Source: Pseudanabaena sp. UBA1465
GTDB lineage: Bacteria; Cyanobacteriota; Cyanobacteriia; Pseudanabaenales; Pseudanabaenaceae
Assembly: GCA_002325645.1 (NCBI GenBank)
Contig: DCSN01000121.1
Span: forward strand, 17,114-39,916
Direction of reading: 5' to 3'
DNA length: 22,803 nucleotides
The notes beneath the pieces were generated by a model, which was given only the letters and a program-made list of their open reading frames with translations, had not been told where the DNA came from and made no database searches. Position 1 is the first letter of the stretch; each line of letters begins with the position of its first letter. The position numbers and the translations under genes are program-made. Below, piece after piece: positions 1 to 6,345 of the stretch.

Positions 1-21
1 AGTTTCAAATTTTTTCTTGGT

Positions 22-52
22 TTAGGTTACAGCGCTTTGCGCTGTAACCTAA
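22..52. repeat. Perfect 14-bp hairpin with TTT loop
   Basis: Arms TTAGGTTACAGCGC (22-35) and GCGCTGTAACCTAA (39-52) pair perfectly around a 3-nt loop. Neither side has a clean T-run in the right orientation for an intrinsic terminator: the 3' flank is GATTGTTGG, and on the minus strand the flank is A-rich. It sits just upstream of the first small gene and may be a dispersed palindrome or a 5' leader structure. Confidence 0.6.
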
Positions 53-101
53 GATTGTTGGTGCTAGAATATGCCTTGATATTTTGTTAGGAAAACAATC
101 T

Positions 102-332
102 ATGACGACTAGACGTACTGACAGCGCCTTTCCTGTGAGTTATAATCGCGATACTGACAGTTTGGTTGAAGGATTGACTAAACGTGAATACTTTGCAATT
201 TTGCTCATGCAAGCCTATACAACGGCAAATACAAAATTTGAAGATGATTATCAAAAAGCCCGTTTAGCGGTTGCTGAAGCCGATGCTTTGATCGATATTC
301 TTGCCTATGAAGCGAATCCTAAAGCTTTGTAA
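102..332 (+). CDS. Small hypothetical protein (76 aa)
   Basis: I do not recognise a named family. The ATG at 102 is chosen because AGGA at 90-93 lies at a good ribosome-binding distance; an in-frame TTG at 84 would add six residues with no better signal. The protein is soluble, with no membrane segment or signal peptide. A central stretch around GLTKREYFAILLMQ followed by an acidic/alanine helix (DDYQKARLAVAEADALIDIL) resembles small proteins found in phages and their hosts, which is a weak impression. It ends about 40 nt before def, so it may be cotranscribed with it. Function unknown. Confidence 0.6.
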   Translation: MTTRRTDSAFPVSYNRDTDSLVEGLTKREYFAILLMQAYTTANTKFEDDYQKARLAVAEADALIDILAYEANPKAL

Positions 333-370
333 AAAAGAATCCATTAACTAGAGTAATAAGTGTAAGTAGT

Positions 371-922
371 ATGCTGATTCCATCCCTTGATAAAATATTT
401 GCTAAAAAACTAACTATTCATCAACTTGGTAATTCTATATTACGCGAGACGGCACAACCGATCGCTAATGTAAGCGATCGCGAAATTCAGAAACTAATTG
501 ATGAGATGCTAATTGCCCTCAAGGAAAGCAAGGGTGTGGGTTTAGCGGCTCCACAGGTAGGGCGATCGCTGCAATTAGTAATTGTTGCTTCCCATCCTAA
601 TGAGCGCTATCCTGATGCACCACAAATGGAAGCATTAGCAATGATTAATCCCAAAATCATTTCTTACTCCGTAAAAACTGCTAAGGATTGGGAAGGTTGC
701 CTCTCTGTACCGATGATTCGTGGGCTTGTGCCACGATATCAAGAAGTCGAAGTGGAATATCTAGATCGTCATGGCGATCGCCAAGTTACCAAATTCACTG
801 ATTTTGTAGCCAGAATTTTCCAACATGAATATGATCACCTTGAGGGAAAAGTCTTTTTAGATCGCGTAGAAAATACTTTAGAATTGGCTTCGGAAGAAGA
901 ATACAAAAAATTATGGCAGTAA
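371..922 (+). CDS. def: Peptide deformylase
   Basis: This cytoplasmic metalloenzyme removes the N-formyl group from nascent polypeptides. All three signature motifs are present: GVGLAAPQ (residues 55-62), EGCLS (108-112, with Cys110 as metal ligand) and HEYDH (152-156, two His ligands and the catalytic Glu). The length of 183 aa is normal for bacterial deformylases. The ATG at 371 gives a slightly longer N-terminus than the minimal domain; a downstream start is conceivable. The last 10 nt overlap the DUF2237 gene, so the two are probably translated from one transcript. Confidence 0.95.
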   Translation: MLIPSLDKIFAKKLTIHQLGNSILRETAQPIANVSDREIQKLIDEMLIALKESKGVGLAAPQVGRSLQLVIVASHPNERYPDAPQMEALAMINPKIISYSVKTAKDWEGCLSVPMIRGLVPRYQEVEVEYLDRHGDRQVTKFTDFVARIFQHEYDHLEGKVFLDRVENTLELASEEEYKKLWQ

Positions 923-1275
923 TCAAAAACGTTTTGGGCGAGAATCTGAAGTTATGCTGTTCATCACCAGCCACAGGCTTTTATCGGGATGGTTTTTGCC
1001 AAACAGGCGATCAGGATTTGGGAGTTCATGTGGTTTGCGCCCAAGTTACTGATGAATTTCTTGATTACACAAAAGCTCAAGGCAATGATTTAAGGACTCC
1101 TGCGCCAATGTTTAATTTTGTTGGTCTCAAGTCAGGCGATCGCTGGTGCTTATGTGCATCACGATGGAAAGAAGCTCTCGACGCAGGGGTTGCACCACCT
1201 GTAGATCTCGCTGCGACCCACGAAGCTGCTTTAAAGTTCGTCTCCTTAGATAAACTGCGACAACATGCACTGTAA
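913..1275 (+). CDS. DUF2237 family protein
   Basis: A 120-aa soluble protein of the DUF2237 family. The N-terminal part (NVLGENLKLCCSSPATGFYRDG, split by family consensus around the CC and GFYRDG) and the later RWCLCASRWKEAL segment are characteristic. Members have no assigned biochemical function. Conserved Cys (CC at 15-16, CLC near residue 80) could bind metal or be redox active, which is inference. The start overlaps the 3' end of def by 10 nt, indicating translational coupling. Confidence 0.85.
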   Translation: MAVIKNVLGENLKLCCSSPATGFYRDGFCQTGDQDLGVHVVCAQVTDEFLDYTKAQGNDLRTPAPMFNFVGLKSGDRWCLCASRWKEALDAGVAPPVDLAATHEAALKFVSLDKLRQHAL

Positions 1276-1383
1276 ACTTACAATCGCTATTGAAGACTTG
1301 ACTGGCATATTACGAACATTCAAGACCGTCTTCTCTATCAGATGCAATACTTTCATGGTACTCAAAAGTCTGTTAATCTAGCT

Positions 1384-1641
1384 TTACGGGCAATGGCTTT
1401 GCTCTGGAATTTTATAGGTTAGTTGACGGCGAACTTCGCTTAAAATCGGAGCAGTGATAAATTCTGATCGCGCTTTTTCAGTACCAACAGCGATCGCAAA
1501 AGATAGATTTTCTTGAAGCAGTGTCGTCAAGATTTGGGAAGGAACAACTTTAGCTATATTTGCAAAAAGATTTGTCTTTTCGTCAATGGTTAACTGAAAA
1601 GCTTCTTTGACCTTACTAAAGGTGAAGTCACTGTATGCCAT
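1384..1641 (-). pseudogene. Truncated N-terminal fragment of a cyanobacterial hypothetical protein
   Basis: The 85-aa product begins MAYSDFTFSKVKEAFQLTID and contains a TEKARSEFITAPILSEVR motif. From memory this is the N-terminal part of a larger, widespread cyanobacterial family of roughly 200 aa. Here the reading frame ends right after that motif, and I see no continuation in any frame of the ~110 nt downstream (1276-1383). It is therefore most likely a remnant, although an intact short protein cannot be ruled out. A palindromic repeat (1686-1793) lies just upstream of its start. Confidence 0.55.
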
Positions 1642-1685
1642 AAAAACCTAAATTGTTTGTGATGCTCTTATTTTACTTATTCAGC

Positions 1686-1793
1686 AGTAAGTAGTTGAGC
1701 ATATTAAAACCCAAAATCTAAAACCTGTGGCGTACGCTGTGCGTGCGCCACAGGTTTTAGGGTTTTATATTTAATTGCGCCCAGCTACTTACT
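1686..1793. repeat. MITE-like nested palindrome
   Basis: The core is a 20-bp arm hairpin, CTAAAACCTGTGGCGTACGC (1718-1737) and GCGTGCGCCACAGGTTTTAG (1741-1760), with loop TGT and one G·T wobble. Outer arms AGTAAGTAGTTGAGC (1686-1700) and GCCCAGCTACTTACT (1779-1793) pair at 13 of 15 positions. The whole 108-bp unit can fold as one long hairpin, typical of non-autonomous dispersed repeats of cyanobacteria. It fills most of the 240-nt gap between the truncated gene and merR. Confidence 0.75.
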
Positions 1794-1817
1794 CAATATT
1801 TACCCTGCTTAAAAATC

Positions 1818-1849
1818 TATACTCTATATCTAGGTATAGGATTTACAAT
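1818..1849 (+). promoter_or_regulatory. MerR-type promoter/operator upstream of merR
   Basis: The -35-like TATACT (1818-1823) and -10-like TACAAT (1844-1849) are separated by 20 bp, the overlong spacer typical of MerR-activated promoters. The spacer holds the inverted repeat CTATA-N6-TATAG (1824-1839). It is nearly identical to the site at 2291-2322, so the regulator probably controls itself and the downstream genes. Confidence 0.75.
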
Positions 1850-1881
1850 AGGGGAAATTAGATTTTTATGGATTTAGGGCA

Positions 1882-2268
1882 ATGTTCAAAATGGGCGAAG
1901 TTTCCAAAAAATTAAGGCTTAATCCGCAAACTTTTTATTTTTACGAGCGCATCGGCTTGATGCCTTCACCACAACGGACTGAATCGGGTTATCGACTATT
2001 TAGCCAGTGGGATGTCGATCGCCTCACCTTTATTACTCGCGCTAAGTCTTTGGGGTTAACACTTGACGAAATTAAAGAGATTTTAGAATTAAAAGAAGGA
2101 AAGTTATTGACCTGTCGCGCAGTTTATGAACGACTCAATAAGAAGGTACGGGCGATTAAAGAGAATATACAGGAATTGCAAGTACTCCACGATGAGCTAT
2201 TGCCTCTAGTTGAACAATGTCAAATCAATCTGGAACAATCTGAATGTGTGGTGCTTGATCCGTCATGA
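1882..2268 (+). CDS. MerR-family soft-metal-responsive regulator
   Basis: A 128-aa DNA-binding activator/repressor. The N-terminal winged helix-turn-helix (residues 2-70) contains the family pattern with YERIGL and GYRLF. A dimerisation coiled coil spans about 80-112. Cys78, Cys113 and Cys122 have spacings of 35 and 9, exactly those of Hg(II)-binding Cys82/117/126 in MerR, and the same numbering I recall for the Pb(II) sensor PbrR691. This suggests sensing of a thiophilic ion (Hg, Pb, or possibly As/Sb) rather than Cu(I), because the CueR-type C-x7-C loop is absent. Matching operators lie at 1824-1839 and 2297-2312. It sits upstream of the DUF442, thioredoxin and permease genes on the same strand. 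Confidence 0.88.
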   Translation: MFKMGEVSKKLRLNPQTFYFYERIGLMPSPQRTESGYRLFSQWDVDRLTFITRAKSLGLTLDEIKEILELKEGKLLTCRAVYERLNKKVRAIKENIQELQVLHDELLPLVEQCQINLEQSECVVLDPS

Positions 2269-2290
2269 TCTATTAATTTTGCTAAAACCC

Positions 2291-2322
2291 TTGACTCTAT
2301 ATGTGGGTATAGATTTTATAAT
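2291..2322 (+). promoter_or_regulatory. MerR-type promoter/operator for the DUF442-trx-permease genes
   Basis: TTGACT (2291-2296) and TATAAT (2317-2322) are good sigma-70 hexamers but 20 bp apart, so activation by spacer untwisting is expected. CTATA-N6-TATAG occupies 2297-2312 inside the spacer. It shares 13 of 16 positions with the dyad upstream of merR and the same phasing to both hexamers. Confidence 0.85.
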
Positions 2323-2367
2323 CAAACCCATACAAACCTATATTTTCAAACTGTCAAATTAATCACT

Positions 2368-2796
2368 ATGTTTCAGTCCATCACCCCTAACCTCGCGATT
2401 GGTTCTATTTCCCAGCCTGAAGATTTACAGGGCATTGCCGAAAAAGGCTACAAAACAATCATCGATCTATGTACTGCGGCTGAGTGCAATCAGCTTGATG
2501 CGTTAATGGTGCAAGGACTAGTTTTGAAATATGTGAGTGTGCCGATTTCGCCCAAGAATCTCAATCTAGAAACCCTAGAAACTTTTAAGCAAGCTCTAGA
2601 ATCTTCGCCACAGCCCACCTATATACGTTGTGCTTCCGCATTGCGGGCTAGTGTATTCAGCTTGTTGGTACTTGCGAGTGAAGAAGGTTGGACAGAGGCA
2701 CAATATTTGGAGAAGTTCCAAAGTTTAGGAATTAACCAGAATCCAGACTGTCCCCTTGGCGCTTTTGCCCATAGCTACTTTGAGCAGAAAGTTTAA
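2368..2796 (+). CDS. DUF442 (beta-lactamase hydrolase-like) phosphatase-family protein
   Basis: A 142-aa cytoplasmic protein with the dual-specificity-phosphatase-like fold of DUF442. It starts with the typical FQSITPNLAIGSISQPEDL segment. The expected C-x4-R active-site loop is at Cys88-Arg93 (CASALR). It lacks the usual Gly of CRSGTR-type loops, so catalytic activity is uncertain. Extra Cys at 35, 40 and near the C-terminus could bind metal or thiols. DUF442 proteins often accompany sulfide or persulfide and metal-response genes. Here it is the first gene after the MerR-controlled promoter, and the thioredoxin gene follows within 50 nt. Confidence 0.8.
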   Translation: MFQSITPNLAIGSISQPEDLQGIAEKGYKTIIDLCTAAECNQLDALMVQGLVLKYVSVPISPKNLNLETLETFKQALESSPQPTYIRCASALRASVFSLLVLASEEGWTEAQYLEKFQSLGINQNPDCPLGAFAHSYFEQKV

Positions 2797-2829
2797 TCAT
2801 TTATCATTTAAATCATTTAAATCATTTAA
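2796..2829 (+). repeat. 9-bp tandem repeat, about 3.8 copies
   Basis: One partial and three full copies of ATCATTTAA (2803-2811, 2812-2820, 2821-2829; partial at 2796-2802) fill the gap between the DUF442 stop codon and the Shine-Dalgarno of the thioredoxin gene. The array is AT-rich and could keep the downstream ribosome-binding site unstructured, or vary in length by slippage. Confidence 0.85.
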
Positions 2830-2843
2830 TTTAGGAGTACATC

Positions 2844-3083
2844 ATGGATACGATTAAGATTGAAATTTTGGGTACGGGCTGCAAGAAGTGCCACCAGCTA
2901 GAGGCAAATGCTAAAGAAGCTGTGGCAAATCTGAATCTCACGGCGGAAGTTCTGCACATTACCGATCCTGTGGAAATTGCTATGCGGGGGGTGATGACAA
3001 CTCCCGCGATCGCTGTCAATGGCAAAGTTGTCGGCAAAGGCTTAATCAGTGCTGCCCAAATCCAACCGCTATTACAAAATTAG
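2844..3083 (+). CDS. Small redox-active disulfide (thioredoxin-fold) protein
   Basis: A 79-aa thioredoxin-like protein of the redox-active disulfide protein 2 type (TIGR00412-like). The active site is Cys13-x2-Cys16 in GTGCKKC, close to the N-terminus after the first beta strand. A cis-Pro loop (TTPAIAVNGK) follows at about residue 53. AGGAG at 2833-2837 is a good Shine-Dalgarno. Genes of this kind are commonly paired with PF03773 permeases, as here, where the permease starts 13 nt later. A likely role is thiol handling or reduction of the substrate or of the permease CSC motif; this is inference. Confidence 0.88.
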   Translation: MDTIKIEILGTGCKKCHQLEANAKEAVANLNLTAEVLHITDPVEIAMRGVMTTPAIAVNGKVVGKGLISAAQIQPLLQN

Positions 3084-3095
3084 AGAGATAAAACT

Positions 3096-4100
3096 ATGTT
3101 CGATCCCTTTTATCCCTTTGACTGGTTGGCAACACAGATTGTCACCAAACTTTTTGGGTTAGAGATTGCCTCGCATTTAGGATCGAGTCTGCATTTCTTC
3201 CTTTACGATGTGCCGAAGGTTCTGACATTGCTAATTGTGATTAGCTTTATCGTTGGCACATTTCAAAGTTTTCTTGAACCAGAGCGAGTACGTTCTTTAT
3301 TAGAAGGAAAACGTACTTTTGCAGGGAATGTCATGGCGGCGATCGTGGGAATTGTCACGCCATTTTGTTCTTGTTCGGCAGTTCCCTTGTTTATTGGATT
3401 TTTAGAAGCAGGCGTTCCTTTAGGTGTGACCTTTTCCTATCTGATGGCTGCGCCAATGGTGAACGAAGTTGCCGTAATCTTGTTATGGGGATTATTTGGG
3501 CTAAAAGTAACGCTAATCTATATCGGTTTTGGTGTGGGCTTAGCGATCGCCTCTGGATATATCATCGGACTGCTCAAACTTGAAAAATGGGTAGAACCCT
3601 TTGTTTGGGAACTGCAAAGATCCCGTCAAGGCATGGTTGCTAATGATGAAGATGAAGACAACCTTGAACCCGTCGCTTTAACTTGGAATCAACGATTTGA
3701 GCAAGGACGATTTCAATCTAGTGAAATTGTGCGATCAGTTTGGCTTTACGTTGTACTTGGCATTGCGATCGGGGCAGGGATTCATGGATATGTACCGACC
3801 GAATTTATTACGCAATACGCAGGTGTAAATAATCCCTTAGCAGTTCCACTCGCTGTCGTTATGGGGGTTCCCCTCTATGCCAATATTGCGGGGGTAATGC
3901 CAATTACCGAAGCTTTGGTTAATAAAGGAATGCCAATGGGTACGGTATTAGCTTTCACGATGGCAGTTACTGCTCTATCACTGCCTGAGATCGTGATTCT
4001 CAAAAAGGTTCTAAAACCTCAACTATTAGCTGTATTTGTCGGACTAATGACCATTGGCATTATTAGCATTGGCTATATATTCAACGCACTTTTGCTGTAA
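3096..4100 (+). CDS. PF03773 (ArsP/DUF318-like) permease
   Basis: A 334-aa polytopic inner-membrane permease with about eight hydrophobic segments in two related halves. The first half carries the family hallmark TPFCSCSAVPLF (Cys91-Ser-Cys93-Ser94) and the AAPMVNEVAV motif. The second half has GVPLYANIAGVMPI and ALSLPEIVIL. A charged cytoplasmic linker lies around residues 170-205. Family members include ArsP, which exports trivalent organoarsenicals, and SO_0444-type Cu/Zn exporters. The thiophilic MerR and adjacent thioredoxin favour a soft metal(loid) substrate, but the actual ion cannot be read from sequence. Confidence 0.85.
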   Translation: MFDPFYPFDWLATQIVTKLFGLEIASHLGSSLHFFLYDVPKVLTLLIVISFIVGTFQSFLEPERVRSLLEGKRTFAGNVMAAIVGIVTPFCSCSAVPLFIGFLEAGVPLGVTFSYLMAAPMVNEVAVILLWGLFGLKVTLIYIGFGVGLAIASGYIIGLLKLEKWVEPFVWELQRSRQGMVANDEDEDNLEPVALTWNQRFEQGRFQSSEIVRSVWLYVVLGIAIGAGIHGYVPTEFITQYAGVNNPLAVPLAVVMGVPLYANIAGVMPITEALVNKGMPMGTVLAFTMAVTALSLPEIVILKKVLKPQLLAVFVGLMTIGIISIGYIFNALLL

Positions 4101-4250
4101 CTGAGTTGGTGCGAATCAATTATGAATCCTGTGATCGAAATAGGTAAAAAGCAGTTTCTGGTCAGCTTAGTGAATGTTTCGTTTATGTTAAAAAAAACGA
4201 CTCTTCCAGTAATCAGCATTAAAATAGAGACTAAAACTAGGAAATTTAGC

Positions 4251-4550
4251 ATGAACAGCCTTTTCTTTTTACCTATCACTATAGCGTTAGGAATTTTGCT
4301 AGGAAATCTCTACTTTCGCGGATTGTGGATGACGGTGCTGCAATTACCAACTACCGAAAATCCGATCCTGTTGACCTTCGGTAGTTTTTTTGTGCGAATG
4401 GCGATCGCGATCGCAGGATTTGCGCTAGTGCTAGCGATCGCCAAAGAATATGCGATCTGGCATCTGCTTATTTGTGTAGTTGCATTCATGTGGGTACGCA
4501 ATCGCATTATTCACCAAGTCCAACCCAAGGTAAGGAATGATGCATATTAG
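4251..4550 (+). CDS. atpR: N-ATPase subunit AtpR
   Basis: A 99-aa membrane protein of the AtpR family, found only in N-type F1Fo-ATPase operons. There are three hydrophobic segments. The conserved pattern GNLYFRGLWMTV followed by LLTFGSFFVRM places membrane Arg residues where the family has them; AtpR is thought to help assemble the c-ring. The start at 4251 is chosen over an in-frame ATG at 4122 because AGGA (4239-4242) precedes it and the upstream extension does not look like AtpR. The 3' end overlaps atpB by 14 nt. It opens this operon, whereas in the usual order it is the fourth gene. Confidence 0.85.
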   Translation: MNSLFFLPITIALGILLGNLYFRGLWMTVLQLPTTENPILLTFGSFFVRMAIAIAGFALVLAIAKEYAIWHLLICVVAFMWVRNRIIHQVQPKVRNDAY

Positions 4551-5205
4551 CCCTGATCAGATCGTCTATTGGCAATGGGAATTTGTGGTTATTAATGCCA
4601 CTTTGGTTTTTACATGGTTGGTGATGTTGCTGCTAGGGATTGGCTCTTGGCTAGTGACGCGCCACCTCTCGACTGACCCACAACTATCTCGTTGGCAAAA
4701 CCTGTTAGAAGTTCTGGTGATTAATTTACGCGAACAGATTCAATCAACTAGCGGACAGAATCCCGATCGTTATTTGCCCTTTGTGGGAACGCTATTTATT
4801 TTTATTGCCACGGCAAATCTTTTGTCGGTGGTTCCCCTCTATCATCCTCCCACTGGTTCGCTCTCCACCACAGCCGCCCTCGCCGTATCAGTATTTTTTG
4901 CCGTTCCGATATTTGGGGTGCGTCAGCAAGGAATCGGGAAATATCTACATCATTATCTAGAGCCAAACCCGTTACTCTTACCATTGAATATCATTAGTGA
5001 GTTATCCCAGACCCTAGCTTTAACTGTGCGTTTATTTGGCAATGTCATGAGCGAAGGGCTAATTGGGGCAATTCTCCTTTCCCTCGCGCCATTCTTTTTC
5101 CCAATTATCATGCAGGCCTTGGGTTTATTGACAGGTTTTATCCAAGCCTATGTTTTCGCAATTTTAGCAGTTGTTTATATTAGTGCCGCCAGCCATGAAA
5201 ACTGA
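4537..5205 (+). CDS. atpB: N-ATPase Fo subunit a
   Basis: A 222-aa inner-membrane subunit that forms the ion half-channels against the c-ring. The essential stator arginine is Arg165 in LALTVRLFGN. The segment PPTGSLSTTAALA (about 105-117) is typical of N-type a subunits. Multiple hydrophobic helices cover the rest. Two consecutive ATG codons (4537 and 4540) compete; AAGG at 4527-4530 favours either. The last 11 nt overlap the start of atpE. The a subunit of the housekeeping cyanobacterial ATP synthase should be elsewhere in the genome. Confidence 0.93.
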   Translation: MMHISPDQIVYWQWEFVVINATLVFTWLVMLLLGIGSWLVTRHLSTDPQLSRWQNLLEVLVINLREQIQSTSGQNPDRYLPFVGTLFIFIATANLLSVVPLYHPPTGSLSTTAALAVSVFFAVPIFGVRQQGIGKYLHHYLEPNPLLLPLNIISELSQTLALTVRLFGNVMSEGLIGAILLSLAPFFFPIIMQALGLLTGFIQAYVFAILAVVYISAASHEN

Positions 5206-5500
5206 ATCTCTATATTTCTTAGTCACGATTATTGGTACTGCCTCGATCATCATGGCAGGACTGACGATCGCTCTCGGTGCGCTCGCCCCATCCCTTGGTG
5301 AAGGTAAGTCCGTTGCACAGGCGCTAAGCGCGATCGCCCAACAGCCCGATGCCGCAAGTACGATTACGCGCACTCTATTTGTGGGCTTAGCTTTTATTGA
5401 ATCGGTGGCAATTTATTGCTTTGTAATTTCGCTGATTTTACTATTTGCTAATCCATTTTGGAATTATGCGATCGCCGCCGTTGCCAAAGCAGGAGGTTGA
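5195..5500 (+). CDS. atpE: N-ATPase Fo subunit c (rotor ring)
   Basis: A 101-aa two-helix hairpin proteolipid. The ion-binding carboxylate is Glu69 in helix 2, within FIESVAIYCF. Glu69, Ser70 and Tyr74 match the Glu65/Ser66/Tyr70 sodium ligands of Ilyobacter tartaricus c. In helix 1 the position equivalent to Gln32 is Pro32 in an ungapped alignment, with Glu36 four residues on (APSLGEGK), as recalled for other N-type c subunits with a second carboxylate. Ion specificity is therefore open. The start at 5195 is preferred to an in-frame codon at 5171 because it gives the family N-terminus. AGGAGG at its 3' end serves atpF. Confidence 0.93.
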   Translation: MKTESLYFLVTIIGTASIIMAGLTIALGALAPSLGEGKSVAQALSAIAQQPDAASTITRTLFVGLAFIESVAIYCFVISLILLFANPFWNYAIAAVAKAGG

Positions 5501-5504
5501 GTGT

Positions 5505-6305
5505 ATGGAAATTAATTGGTTTACTTTCTTCGCCCAAATCCTCAACTTTGTGGTGTTGATTTTTGTGCTGCAACGTTGGCTCTATAAACCAATTACCGAA
5601 GCGATGCAACGGCGTGAGAAGACTATCCGCGATCGCCTAGACTCGGCATCACAACAACAACAACAAGCTCAACAGGAATTAGTCCATTATCAAAAAATGC
5701 AGCAGGATTTGGCAGATCGACAGACAGAAATGCTTACCCAAGCCAAACTCGAAGCGGAGCAAACCCGTCAACGATTGCTGCAAGAGGTGCATGAATCTGT
5801 AGAAATAGAGCGATCGCAATGGCAAGCTAGTCTCAAACGTCAGCAAGAATCCTTTTTGCGCGAAGTTAGTCACCGCACCATGCAGCAGTTGCAAACCACA
5901 GTGCGCCGAGTGTTAGCAGACCTAGCCGATTCAGAATTGGAAATGCAAATGGCAAGGGTATTTTTACAAAAGTTACAGAATCTGGCTGAATCTGAAAGGG
6001 CTGAATTAGTCACAACTCTAAATGCTGCCACCCAAGACAGGATCGCCTTAACCTTAGTAAGTACGTTCTCACTGCCAACGCATATTTGTACAGACATCGC
6101 TACGGTGTTGCAATCATATTTTGATGTCATTGGCTCGGGCAAAGTTGCCCTAAACTGTGAGATTCAATCTAGTCTAATTTGTGGAATTGAATTGCGCGGC
6201 AGTGGTTATAAACTGGCCTGGAGTATGGATGCTTACTTAGATGCAATTACGGAGAATTTAGTTAAAGTTTTTGCGGAAGAATCTGAAGCATCAGTTACGG
6301 TTTAG
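5505..6305 (+). CDS. atpF: N-ATPase subunit b, long form
   Basis: A 266-aa peripheral-stalk subunit. One N-terminal membrane helix (about residues 7-25, FFAQILNFVVLIFVLQRWLY) is followed by a long Gln/Glu-rich coiled coil to about residue 165. A C-terminal domain of roughly 100 residues is absent from ordinary ~160-aa b subunits. The operon has no atpH (delta), so this extension probably does the delta-like job of attaching the stalk to F1. The start at 5505 is fixed by AGGAGG at 5491-5496; an in-frame upstream start lies inside atpE. Confidence 0.92.
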   Translation: MEINWFTFFAQILNFVVLIFVLQRWLYKPITEAMQRREKTIRDRLDSASQQQQQAQQELVHYQKMQQDLADRQTEMLTQAKLEAEQTRQRLLQEVHESVEIERSQWQASLKRQQESFLREVSHRTMQQLQTTVRRVLADLADSELEMQMARVFLQKLQNLAESERAELVTTLNAATQDRIALTLVSTFSLPTHICTDIATVLQSYFDVIGSGKVALNCEIQSSLICGIELRGSGYKLAWSMDAYLDAITENLVKVFAEESEASVTV

Positions 6306-6318
6306 GACTTAGATAAAA

Positions 6319-6340
6319 TCGTGAGTAAATCGTGAGTAAA
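6319..6340 (+). repeat. 11-bp tandem repeat before atpA
   Basis: Two exact copies of TCGTGAGTAAA (6319-6329, 6330-6340) are followed by a partial third (TCGTGA) that runs into the atpA start. Each copy contains a GTG codon. There is no good Shine-Dalgarno, so the repeat forms the whole atpF-atpA spacer and could affect translation of atpA. Confidence 0.85.
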
Positions 6341-6345
6341 TCGTG

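Noticed and set aside
22..52. Perfect hairpin at the window start as an intrinsic terminator
   Set aside because: Neither strand has a T-tract directly after the stem, so it is listed only as a palindrome.
563..570. GCGATCGC octamers as regulatory sites
   Set aside because: They are the genome-wide HIP1 repeat of cyanobacteria and occur mostly inside genes.
1882..2268. CueR-type copper regulator
   Set aside because: There is no C-terminal C-x7-C metal loop; the three Cys instead match MerR/PbrR spacing.
4122..4250. N-terminal extension of atpR from the ATG at 4122
   Set aside because: The added 43 residues do not resemble AtpR, and a better-spaced AGGA precedes the ATG at 4251.
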